DNA of 64,000 nucleotides from contig NZ_BNAQ01000002.1 in NCBI RefSeq assembly GCF_014653575.1, positions 744,001 through 808,000 on the forward strand, read 5' to 3'. The DNA is from Sphingomonas glacialis (lineage in GTDB: Bacteria; Pseudomonadota; Alphaproteobacteria; Sphingomonadales; Sphingomonadaceae). The position numbers were made by a program, and so were the translations under genes. The notes beneath the pieces are model-generated. The model worked only from the letters and a program-made list of their open reading frames with translations. It had not been told where the DNA came from and made no database searches. Of this stretch, positions 48,126-56,273 are shown one piece after another; the stretch's first letter is position 1; each line of letters begins with the position of its first letter.

Positions 48126-49418
48126 CTAGCGGAGCGTCGCACCCGCCAGCTGCGCCGTGGCAGACAGCGTGGTCTGCGCCGCGTTCAGCCCAAGGCGGAA
48201 ATCCTTGTCGTCATAGGTGCTGTAGAGGTCGCTCGGCTGGTGCCACTGGGGGTCCCAGCCGCTTCCGACCTGCGCGCCACGGTCGTTCTCGCGCAGGCTG
48301 ACCGCCGGTGCCAGGTCCATGAACGGGCTCGAATCGGTATTGGTCATGTGCCGTCCGACCGCGGCCGGATAGTCTGTCGCGTACCGCTCGTTCGCCGCCT
48401 GCAGCGCCCAAGCCAATTCCTGTGATTGGCCGGCCAGCTTGGATGCAGACTGGAATTCGATGTTCACGTCGGCCTCGGGACGCTGCACCGGACTCATGCT
48501 GCCGTCGGCGCGGGGCATGCCGTGATCGAACAGCATCATATCGTGTTGCACTACGCCGAGCCATTTCGGCTCGGGGTAGCGGCCCGATCCGGCAGGCGAC
48601 TCCTTGCCTTGCAGTGCCGCCCGCTGCGCGACATAGGCCTTCGCGCCGTTGAGGCCGGTCTCCTCGTTGTTCCACAGGATGAAGCGGATCGAACGATCGG
48701 TCTGCACGTCGGGGCTGCTGAACACGCGCGCCAATTCCATCACCAGCGCCGTGCCCGAGCCGTCGTCATTGGCGGCTTCGCCAAAGCCGATCCCGTCCAT
48801 ATGGGCGCTGACGATATACATCTCGCCAGGGTGGCCGCTCCCGATCTTGGTGCAATAGACCTGCTCGCGCGCGCCCGGGACCGCGGGCGGCGTGTCCAGC
48901 GCCCTGATCCGCGGGTCGGGCTGCGCGCCAGGATCGCTGTTCACGCCGGTCGTGCGCGTGAAGCCGCGCGAGCGCCCGCCACCGACCGACCGGCCGGGTT
49001 CGTCCGACCCGGCCACCACCGCTGCCCTGGCCGGTGCGACCGTATGGACGGGCTCCTCGCCGAACGTGTACTTCAAGCGCTCGGTATTGGTGCAGCCATA
49101 GCTCTTGAGTTGGGCTTCGATCCAGTCGGTCGCGGCGCGGTTGCGCGCGGTGCCCTGGCGGCGGTCGCCGAACCGGGTGAGCGCTTTGATCGTCGCCTTG
49201 TAGCGCTCCAGATCAAGCCGCTTGACCAGCACGCGGACCGGATCGACCGGCTGCGCCGTCGGCTGGGCGAGGACGGGGGTGGTCAGGACGGGGGCGGTCA
49301 GGACGAGGGCCATCACCGCGGAAAGGGCGCGAAGGACGCTCTGGGGCGTCGGTTGGATCGGGCGGTGGTTCAAGGCGTCCCCTTCTCGCCGCCATAATCC
49401 GTAAAGGATCAGCGGCAT
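48126..49418 (-). CDS. M28 family zinc aminopeptidase-like peptidase, exported
   Basis: The 430-aa protein has a hydrophobic export signal (LRALSAVMALVLTAPVL...VLAQ). The M28 di-zinc site is complete: His-x-Asp in VSAHMDGIG, Asp in ANDDGSGTA, Glu-Glu in WNNEETGLNG, Asp in HDMMLFDHG and a C-terminal His in PQWHQPSDLYST. It should remove N-terminal residues from peptides in the periplasm. Start 49418 has GGAG upstream; a TTG at 49373 with GGGGA is an alternative that gives a shorter N-terminus. Confidence 0.88.
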   Translation of the reverse strand: MPLILYGLWRREGDALNHRPIQPTPQSVLRALSAVMALVLTAPVLTTPVLAQPTAQPVDPVRVLVKRLDLERYKATIKALTRFGDRRQGTARNRAATDWIEAQLKSYGCTNTERLKYTFGEEPVHTVAPARAAVVAGSDEPGRSVGGGRSRGFTRTTGVNSDPGAQPDPRIRALDTPPAVPGAREQVYCTKIGSGHPGEMYIVSAHMDGIGFGEAANDDGSGTALVMELARVFSSPDVQTDRSIRFILWNNEETGLNGAKAYVAQRAALQGKESPAGSGRYPEPKWLGVVQHDMMLFDHGMPRADGSMSPVQRPEADVNIEFQSASKLAGQSQELAWALQAANERYATDYPAAVGRHMTNTDSSPFMDLAPAVSLRENDRGAQVGSGWDPQWHQPSDLYSTYDDKDFRLGLNAAQTTLSATAQLAGATLR

Positions 49419-49473
49419 GTGTCTCCATCGTAGCCGAGGATCGGCTGGGCGCCATACCCGAAATGGCGCCGCG

Positions 49474-49575
49474 TCAGCCGATCACGGCTTTGGGTTCGAG
49501 ATCGGCTTCGAGCCCGAACACGCCATTCTCCCCGCCGATACCGGAGTGCTTGATGGCACCGAACGCAGCGGACAT
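49474..49575 (-). pseudogene. Fossil C-terminus of an aldehyde dehydrogenase
   Basis: The last 34 codons of this minus-strand frame (stop at 49474-49476) read SAAFGAIKHSGIGGENGVF, then GLEADLEPKAVIG. This matches the invariant tail of aldehyde dehydrogenases (FGG-x-K-x-SG-x-G-x-E...GL-E-x-K). The sequence further upstream in the same frame is unrelated Arg-rich text, so only the tail survives. It lies in the 350-bp gap between the M28 gene and the decarboxylase gene. No other gene was seen in that gap. Confidence 0.8.
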
Positions 49576-49768
49576 CGCCAGCGTCTGCGCCGTGCGGATG
49601 GCAGGCGCCTTCCGGCCGGTGCGCTGCATGCGCTGATCCAAGCGCTCAAGGTCGCGGGAGTCGCGCGCCCAAGCCGTGCCCCATGCTGGGTATTTTCCGA
49701 GGCTGACGCGCGGCCCGCGGTGCGCCGATCAGGCGGCATTCTCCCGCCCTTCGATCAGAGGTATTGCG

Positions 49769-51541
49769 ATGCACGACCGGACCCACGCCGCTGCAGCCAT
49801 TGCGCATGCGGCATCCACCGAGAGCGACGGCGAGACCCAGTCGTCCGCCGCGCGATCGCCCAAATGGGCGAAATACCACGCCAAGATGGCAGGCGAATTC
49901 CCCTCGCCCTTCCGCGGCGATGACGATCCGCTCGCGCGCCAGATCAACACATTCGTTGAGAAGCTCGACATGTTGCGCCCCGAAAAGGGTGGCCCGGCCT
50001 TTCTCGGCAAGAACCCGGCGCTCACCTATGCCTATCCCGACGTCAAGAACATCACCGTGCCGCAGGCGATGGGCGATCTCGACCAAGTGCTCGACGATGT
50101 CGTCAAGCTGTTCGAGGGCGCGCCCAATTGGGGCAACCCGCTGACGATGTGCAACGTCATCCCGCAGTCGAACACCGCGGCCGTCGTCGCGTCGATGCTG
50201 TCGCAGGTGTTCTCCGCCAACATCCTCGAGGGCGAATATGCGTGGAACGTCCACCGTGCCGAGCTCGAGACGGCGGGCATGGTCGCCAACATGTTCGGCT
50301 GGACCCCGGTCAACAGCGGCGCGATCTACACCTATGGCGGTGGCGGTTGCTGGACCTACGGGCTGAAATACGGGCTGACGCGCGTCCTGAAGGACTCACG
50401 GAACAAGGGCGTGCGAACCGACGCCAAGGTCATCTGTTCGCAGCAAGCGCATTACGTCCAGCAGAACGCGACCGACTGGCTGGGCCTCGGCATGGACAAT
50501 ATCGTCCATGTCCGCACCGATGTCGCGACCAACCAGATGGACCTCGGCCATCTCGAGGAATTGCTGACCGATTTCGCGGCGCGCGGCATTCCGGTCGCGA
50601 CCGTCGTCTGCACGATGGGGACGACCGATGCGAGCGCGTTCGATCCGATCGCGCTGGTCCGCGAAGTGATGGATCGCCATCCCAATCCCGCGGGCTTTGG
50701 CAAGGCGGTGCTTTATGCCGATGCCGTCGTCGGATGGTCGTGGGTCTATTTCAAGGACTATGATTTCGACGCCAATCCGCTCGAATTCTCCGACCGGATC
50801 CTGCCCGTGCTGCGCCGCAACGGCGAGGCGATGCGCGCGCTCGAACATGCCGATTGCGTCGGGATCGATTTCCACAAGGTCGGCTGGGCGCCCTATGTCA
50901 GCAGCTGCTTCCTGTACCGCGACGCGACCGAGTTCGAGTCGATCCACCGCCGCGGCGCGGACGCCTATCTGCAGGCGCGCACGCCGTACAATCCGATGTA
51001 TTACACGCTCGAAGTCTCGCGCACCGCGTCGGGGTCGCTCGCCGGTTGGGCGACGCTCAAATATTTCGGCAAGGAAGGGATGCAGGCGATTCTCGGCGGC
51101 ATCCTCGAGACCAAATACTACCTTTACGACCTGATCCGCAGCCACCCCGACATGGTGTGCGTCAACCCCGACGACACCGGACTGATCACGCTGTTCCGGG
51201 TCTATCCCAAGGATATCGACGCGCAGGTCCAGTTCGGTCGCGAGCTGAGCGACCCGGCGCTGCGCAGCGACCTGATCAAGCATAACCATCTGACCGAAGC
51301 GGTCGGCAACAAACTGTTCGAATGGTTCCGTAGCGGCAAGCAGATCGACGGCAAGTACACGCCGTACATGAGCTTCAGCACGGGCTTTCGCGCCACGACC
51401 TACAACCGCGACGGGACCGACGACGAAGCCGTCGTCTACGCGCTGAAATCGTTTCCGATGAACGTCTTCATCACGCCCGAGACGATGCAATGGGCGCTGC
51501 ACTGCGTCGCGGCAGCGCGCGACGAAGTGCTCGAGCGCTAA
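49769..51541 (+). CDS. PLP-dependent group II amino-acid decarboxylase
   Basis: The 590-aa cytoplasmic enzyme belongs to the glutamate/aromatic amino-acid decarboxylase fold. Visible active-site features are the PLP-stacking His about 227 in QQAHYVQQNATDWLGLG, the pyridine-binding Asp in LYADAVVGWSW, and the Schiff-base Lys about 369 in GIDFHKVGW. It is longer than GadB (about 466 aa), so substrate is uncertain; amino-acid decarboxylase with amine product is the family expectation. Start 49769 has AGAGG upstream. The next gene is an APC permease, which suggests a decarboxylase/exchanger pair. A terminator hairpin separates them. Confidence 0.85.
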   Translation: MHDRTHAAAAIAHAASTESDGETQSSAARSPKWAKYHAKMAGEFPSPFRGDDDPLARQINTFVEKLDMLRPEKGGPAFLGKNPALTYAYPDVKNITVPQAMGDLDQVLDDVVKLFEGAPNWGNPLTMCNVIPQSNTAAVVASMLSQVFSANILEGEYAWNVHRAELETAGMVANMFGWTPVNSGAIYTYGGGGCWTYGLKYGLTRVLKDSRNKGVRTDAKVICSQQAHYVQQNATDWLGLGMDNIVHVRTDVATNQMDLGHLEELLTDFAARGIPVATVVCTMGTTDASAFDPIALVREVMDRHPNPAGFGKAVLYADAVVGWSWVYFKDYDFDANPLEFSDRILPVLRRNGEAMRALEHADCVGIDFHKVGWAPYVSSCFLYRDATEFESIHRRGADAYLQARTPYNPMYYTLEVSRTASGSLAGWATLKYFGKEGMQAILGGILETKYYLYDLIRSHPDMVCVNPDDTGLITLFRVYPKDIDAQVQFGRELSDPALRSDLIKHNHLTEAVGNKLFEWFRSGKQIDGKYTPYMSFSTGFRATTYNRDGTDDEAVVYALKSFPMNVFITPETMQWALHCVAAARDEVLER

Positions 51542-51559
51542 CCACTTGGTCCGACGTCT

Positions 51560-51592
51560 GCGCCGCCGGCAATAGTCGGCGGCGCGCTTTTT
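51560..51592 (+). terminator. Hairpin terminator between decarboxylase and permease genes
   Basis: GCGCCGCCG (51560-51568) pairs perfectly with CGGCGGCGC (51577-51585), followed by GC and TTTTT (51588-51592). It starts 19 bp after the decarboxylase stop and ends 13 bp before the permease start, so it would lower but need not stop expression of the downstream genes. Confidence 0.85.
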
Positions 51593-51605
51593 CAAGGCTG
51601 TTCCC

Positions 51606-53126
51606 ATGACCGAGCCCTCGCCCGCCGCCGCCATGCCCGGCGGCAAGCCCAAGTCCGCGGGGTGGCTCGCGCATGGCGGCCAGACCAAGACCCAGCCCAA
51701 GATCGTGATCGGCATGCTGGCGTTCGCGGTCATGAACGTGACGACAATCGTCAGCCTGCGCGGCATGCCCGCCCAGGCCGAATACGGCATGGCGTCGATC
51801 TTCTATTATCTGTTCGCCGCGATCGTGTTCCTGGTACCCGTGGCGCTGGTCGCCGCTGAACTCGCGGCGACCTTCCCCAAGCAAGGCGGGGTGTTCCGCT
51901 GGATCGGCGAGGCGTTCGGCCCGCGCTGGGGCTTTGCCGCGATCTATTATCAATGGCAGGCGGTGGTGATCTGGTTCCCGACCGTGCTGATCTTCGCCGC
52001 CGCCGCGCTCGCCTATATCTGGTGGCCGCCCGCGTTCGACCAGGCGCTGGCCGACAACAAGGTCTACACGATCACCGTCCTGCTCGCGGTCTATTGGTTG
52101 GTGACGCTGGTCACCTTCCGCGGCATGGCGGCGTCGACCCGGCTGAGCTGGCTCGGCGGTCTGTTCGGGACGATCATCCCCGGCGCGATCCTGATCGCGC
52201 TCGGCGTGGCCTATGTCGCGGCGGGCAAGCCGATGCACCTCGACCTGCACGCCAGCGTGATCCCCGACTTCAGCGATTTCCACAACATGGTGCTGGCGGC
52301 GAGCGTCTTCCTCTATTTCGCGGGGATGGAGATGCAGGCGGTCCATGTGCAGGACCTCAAGAACCCGACGCGCAACTATCCGCTGTCGGTGCTGATCGCG
52401 ACGGTGATGGTCGTGGTGATCTTCGTGCTCGGCACGCTCGCGGTCGGTGCGGTGATCCCGCGCGAGGCGATCGACATCAACCGCGGGCTGCTCGTCGCGT
52501 ATAACGAACTGTGGGCGGCGTTCGGGCTGCCGTGGCTCGGCAACGTGATGGCGGCGATGCTGGCGTTCGGCGTGTTGGGGCAAGTCAGCGTGATCGTCGC
52601 GGGGCCGTCGACCGGGCTGCTCGCGGTCGGCAAGGCGGGGTATTTGCCGCATGTCCTTCAGAAGACCAACACACACGGTATTCCGGTCGCGATCCTGATC
52701 CTGCAAGGTCTGCTCGTCACGCTGCTGTGCGTCGCGTTCACCGTGCTGCCGTCGGTCGAATCGGCCTATCAACTGCTCAGCCAGATGGCGACGATCATCT
52801 ATCTGGTGATGTACGTCCTGCTCTACGTCGCCGCGATCCGGCTGCGCTACACCCAGCCCGACCGCGAGCGGCCGTTCCGCATTCCCGGCGGGAATGTCGG
52901 GATGTGGCTGGTCGGCCTGCTGGGGCTCGCCGGGGCGCTCGTCGCGCTGGGGTTCAGCTTCATCCCGCCGGCGCAGATCAGCACCGGCAGCCCGGTGCTC
53001 TATGTCGGCGCGCTGGTGGTCGGGTCGGCGGTCTTCCTCGCCATCCCGTTCGTGATCTACGCCTTTCACAAGCCCGACTGGAAAGCGGCGGATTCGGACT
53101 TCGAACCGTTCGAAACCGCGGCATGA
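51606..53126 (+). CDS. APC superfamily amino-acid permease (GadC-like)
   Basis: The 506-aa inner-membrane protein has about twelve transmembrane segments and the APC-type first helix break (FAVMNVTTIVSLRGMP), with FAGMEMQAVHVQDLKNPTRNYP in the middle, a family hallmark of GadC-type antiporters. Given its decarboxylase neighbour, it may swap an amino acid for its amine product. Its stop (TGA 53124-53126) overlaps the ATG of the marC-type gene (ATGA). Confidence 0.88.
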   Translation: MTEPSPAAAMPGGKPKSAGWLAHGGQTKTQPKIVIGMLAFAVMNVTTIVSLRGMPAQAEYGMASIFYYLFAAIVFLVPVALVAAELAATFPKQGGVFRWIGEAFGPRWGFAAIYYQWQAVVIWFPTVLIFAAAALAYIWWPPAFDQALADNKVYTITVLLAVYWLVTLVTFRGMAASTRLSWLGGLFGTIIPGAILIALGVAYVAAGKPMHLDLHASVIPDFSDFHNMVLAASVFLYFAGMEMQAVHVQDLKNPTRNYPLSVLIATVMVVVIFVLGTLAVGAVIPREAIDINRGLLVAYNELWAAFGLPWLGNVMAAMLAFGVLGQVSVIVAGPSTGLLAVGKAGYLPHVLQKTNTHGIPVAILILQGLLVTLLCVAFTVLPSVESAYQLLSQMATIIYLVMYVLLYVAAIRLRYTQPDRERPFRIPGGNVGMWLVGLLGLAGALVALGFSFIPPAQISTGSPVLYVGALVVGSAVFLAIPFVIYAFHKPDWKAADSDFEPFETAA

Positions 53127-53806
53127 CGGCACTCGACACCAGCGTGCTGGTGACGATGACCGTCGGCCTGTTCGCAATTACCGCGCCGATCGCGGTCCTG
53201 CCGTTGTTCGTCGCCGCTACCGCTGGCCAGACACAAGGGGACCAGCGTCGCACCGCGCTGATGGCAGCGGCGACCTATGTCGTCGCGGGACTGCTCGCGT
53301 TGTTCGTCGGCAATGCCGCGCTCGGCGTCTTCGGGGTCAGCATCGCCGCATTGCGCGTGGCGGGAATGGCGGTGATCGGCGTGATCGGCTGGCAAATGCT
53401 CAACGCCCCGATCCCGAGCGAAGCGACGCCCGTCCGCAGCCACCACCACCGCGCGTCCAACACGCATGTGCCGGTCGCCGCGCACAATGCCGTCGCCCCC
53501 TCCCCCGCATCGGTCGGAATCCTGCCGCTTGGCTTCCCGATCTATGCGGGCCCCGGGGTCTTGTCGGTCATCATCGCCTGGGGCAGCGGCAGCCGCCCGG
53601 TCTATCTCGCCGCGATGGCCGCGATCCTGGCGAATGCCGCGATCATCGTCGCGCTCGATTTCCTGGCCGCGCCGATCACGCGGGTGATCGGGGAGAAGGC
53701 CTTGCTGATCACCGAAAAGATCTTCGGCCTGCTCGTCGTCGCGATCGCGGTCGGCGGGATGGCGAGCGCGCTGGTCGTGCTGTTTCCCGGGCTCGGCGGC
53801 CGATGA
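53123..53806 (+). CDS. MarC family inner-membrane protein
   Basis: The 227-aa protein has six transmembrane segments of the MarC/UPF0056 type: FAITAPIAVLPLFVAAT at the N-terminus and LPLGFPIYAGPGVLSVIIAWG after the central loop. The loop (about 105-135) is unusually rich in His (RSHHHRASNTHVPVAAHNAV). MarC function is unknown; the old link to antibiotic resistance is not supported. ATGA overlaps at both ends show tight translational coupling. Confidence 0.88.
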   Translation: MTALDTSVLVTMTVGLFAITAPIAVLPLFVAATAGQTQGDQRRTALMAAATYVVAGLLALFVGNAALGVFGVSIAALRVAGMAVIGVIGWQMLNAPIPSEATPVRSHHHRASNTHVPVAAHNAVAPSPASVGILPLGFPIYAGPGVLSVIIAWGSGSRPVYLAAMAAILANAAIIVALDFLAAPITRVIGEKALLITEKIFGLLVVAIAVGGMASALVVLFPGLGGR

Positions 53807-54765
53807 AGACGGTGTGCGCCGCGATCGCCCTGTGCGCGCTGGGATCGCCCGGCGCCACGCTGGCGCAGGACGGCGATCTCGCGGTTCGCAACCAATGGTT
53901 CACCGGCTCGCTCGAGGCGTCGTCGCCAGCCTTGTCGACGGCGGGGACGCTCGCGATCGAACCCTATCTCATCTACAAGATCGATACCGGCGCCTATGAC
54001 GATCGGGGCCATCGCCAATCCGGCGGAGACGGCGTGCAGCAGCTGCAGTCGGTGACGGTCGTGAAATATGCGCTCACCGACCGGGTGAGCTTCCAGGCGC
54101 TGCCGACGGTCGTCCGCGTGACCGATGGGCATGACGCGCGGGGCCTGGGGATCGCCGATCTGCCGATCGAGCTGGAATATCGACTGAAGGACGAGAATGG
54201 CCGAAGCGGATCGCCCTCGATCACAGCGAGCGCCGGCCTCGTGCTGCCGATCGGCCGCTACGATCATCTGACGACCGTGCTCGACGGGCTCGGCACCGGC
54301 GCGCTGCTGGCAAAACAGGGGATCGTCGTCGAATCGCTGTTCGACACCACGGGTGGCCACCCGGTTCGTCTCCGCCTCTTCGCCTCGATGACCGAGGCGC
54401 TGGCGTCGGCGGGCGTTCGCGATCTGAGCGTCTATGGCACGACGGACGGCTTTGTCGGCCACGCCATGCCGGGCGTGTCCGCGCAGGTCGGTGTGGCCGC
54501 CGGCTATGCGCTCGACCAGCGCTGGGTGGTTGCGCTCGATCTGGTCCGGAGCGATGCCGGCGGTTCGCGGCTGACGGGCGTGGATGCCGGCGGGACAGTG
54601 CGACGAACGACGGGCCGGCGCGCAAGCCGAACGACCTTGGCGCCGGCGCTGGAATATAATTGGTCGGCTCGCGCCGGGCTCATTGCGGGGGTCGAAGTGA
54701 CCGTCGCGGGCCGCAATACACCGTCCTACGCCGCACCCCAGATAGCATTTGCCGTGGCATTCTAG
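53803..54765 (+). CDS. Predicted outer-membrane beta-barrel protein
   Basis: The 320-aa product has a signal peptide (MKTVCAAIALCALGSPGATLA) and many alternating beta segments (LAIEPYLIYKID, VSFQALPTVVRV, SITASAGLVLPIGRYD), ending with Phe (APQIAFAVAF), as outer-membrane barrels do. It resembles 'transporter' or meta-pathway phenol-degradation-type proteins only in style. The start overlaps the marC-type stop (ATGA at 53803-53806). This is the fourth gene of the decarboxylase operon. Confidence 0.75.
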   Translation: MKTVCAAIALCALGSPGATLAQDGDLAVRNQWFTGSLEASSPALSTAGTLAIEPYLIYKIDTGAYDDRGHRQSGGDGVQQLQSVTVVKYALTDRVSFQALPTVVRVTDGHDARGLGIADLPIELEYRLKDENGRSGSPSITASAGLVLPIGRYDHLTTVLDGLGTGALLAKQGIVVESLFDTTGGHPVRLRLFASMTEALASAGVRDLSVYGTTDGFVGHAMPGVSAQVGVAAGYALDQRWVVALDLVRSDAGGSRLTGVDAGGTVRRTTGRRASRTTLAPALEYNWSARAGLIAGVEVTVAGRNTPSYAAPQIAFAVAF

Positions 54766-54871
54766 CGTTCGTCGCGTCGATCTGTACCCCGATGGTGTGC
54801 GTAATTTCCGACGCTGCTCGCGCCGGGGGAACGGGACTACCGCGGGATCCTTGGGACAAGAGGATCAACGC

Positions 54872-55535
54872 ATGAGCAGCTATACTCTCGTCAGCAGCGG
54901 AATTGCCGCGCTTGCCGGGGCGGTCATCCTGCTGCGGGATGGAGAGGTCGCGGGCGCGGACATCACGATCCTCGAGGAACGTTACCAGAGCGGCGGCGCG
55001 GTCGATGCGCACGGTAGCGCCGAGGACCGATATTTCCTGAGCGGCAGCCATATGCTCGAGGCGATGTACCAATGCACCGTCGACGTGCTCGACGACATTC
55101 CTTCGGCGAGCGACCCGACGATCTCGGTGCCCGAGGAAGCAAACCCAGCCGCTGCGGAATGGCGGTGGGACAATGAGGTGCGGCTCGTCAATCTGGACGG
55201 CTCTCGCTCGGATGCGCACGCTATGGGATTCACCGAGCACGACCGGATCGACCTGCTCGCGCTCATCGGTGGATCCGAGCGCAGGCTCGGCGACAAGCGC
55301 ATCACCGACTGCTTCGCGGCCCATTTCTTCGAGACCACCTTCTGGTTGGAATGGGGCGCGCTGTTCGCGTTCGAGCCGTGGCACAGCGCAATCGAATTCC
55401 GCCGCTACTTGCGACGCTTCATCGATCATTTCTCGGCGATCGATGTCTAGGACGACATCTGTCGTACCATTTACACGCAGCATGACGGCATGATCGTGGC
55501 GTTCAAGTCCGCCATCGCGTCTGTCTCGAGGATCT
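54872..55535 (+). pseudogene. Oleate hydratase (MCRA family) remnant with amber stop
   Basis: The frame from ATG 54872 to TAG 55448-55450 encodes 192 aa matching the N-terminal third of oleate hydratase. Recognisable segments are SGIAALAGAVILLRDGEV, ITILEERYQSGGAVDAHGS, AMGFTEHDRIDLLAL, FAAHFFETTFWLEWGALFAF and EPWHSAIEFRRYLRRFIDH. Homology continues in the same frame beyond the stop (RTIYTQHDGMIVAF) and is then lost. Normal enzymes have about 550-650 aa. The first Gly of the dinucleotide-binding motif is Ser (VSSGIAAL). AGAGGA precedes the ATG. The gene is broken by a nonsense codon and a truncation, so no active hydratase is expected. Confidence 0.85.
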
Positions 55536-55578
55536 CGGCTTTGCTGCACGCAGCACCGCGATCACCGTGAGCAGCATC

Positions 55579-55947
55579 TCACTGGCCGCCCCGAGCACGC
55601 GTTGCCGTGTCCATCGCAGTCGTGAGCGCATGCAGGGTGAAAGGTTTGGCGAGGACCACGGCGTCCGGCACCGCCTTCAAGAGCTGGATCGTATCGCCGC
55701 TCATATAGAAATGCGCGACGAAGCCGCGGGCAAGGATCCGCCGCATCGCGGATACTCCGCTGCCCTCGGCAAGATTGCCGTCGACGATCAGCAGATCGGG
55801 CGCCAAGCGCTGCGCCGCCGCCACGGCATCGGTCTCGGTCGATGCGATGTGGCACACATCGTGCCCCATCGCGATCAGCAGGTCGGCAAGATCCATCGCG
55901 ATCAGGACGTCATCCTCGACGAGGAGGATTCTGCGTCCAGGGCTCAC
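55579..55947 (-). CDS. Single-domain response regulator (receiver only)
   Basis: The 122-aa protein is a CheY-like receiver. Visible are the acidic pair (LLVEDDVLIAMDLAD), phospho-acceptor Asp in LLIVDGNLAEGSG, the Ser of HFYMSGD and the Lys of VVLAKPFTLHAL. There is no output domain. It may pass phosphate within a relay with the neighbouring hybrid kinase. Start 55947. Confidence 0.9.
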   Translation of the reverse strand: MSPGRRILLVEDDVLIAMDLADLLIAMGHDVCHIASTETDAVAAAQRLAPDLLIVDGNLAEGSGVSAMRRILARGFVAHFYMSGDTIQLLKAVPDAVVLAKPFTLHALTTAMDTATRARGGQ

Positions 55948-56273
55948 AGCCGCGCACGCCTTGCCTCATCCGCGCGACGTCCACGCCGCGACGCACCGTG
56001 GTGCACCGCCGGTGGCTGCGCGCGCACGATCTTGGGCAAGCTGTTCGGGTTCGGGTACACTGTCTAGCCTCCAGGCCACCCCGTCGGCGATAGACATGAA
56101 CCCGGGCACGATCGTGAACGGCGTTGTCATCAGGGTCGTCCGCGGTACTGCCTCAGAAAAATGCGCGCAGTCAGTCTCGGAAAATACTCAAGCTCATGGT
56201 GCGCACCGGCGATTTATTTTTCAGCGTAACTATGCGTAGGATGGATGGGACCAGACAGTGCTACGTCCATTTC
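55948..56273. other. 326-bp region between receiver gene and hybrid kinase
   Basis: No gene was assigned. The stretch 56150-56290 is clearly more A/T-rich than the rest of the window (around AGAAAAATGC and TTTATTTTTCAGC) and probably includes the promoter of the hybrid kinase. Confidence 0.4.

Noticed and set aside
49482-49739. 85-aa minus-strand frame in the 350-bp gap as a gene
   Set aside because: It is in a different frame from the ALDH remnant, is Arg/Ser-rich without domains and has no ribosome binding site.
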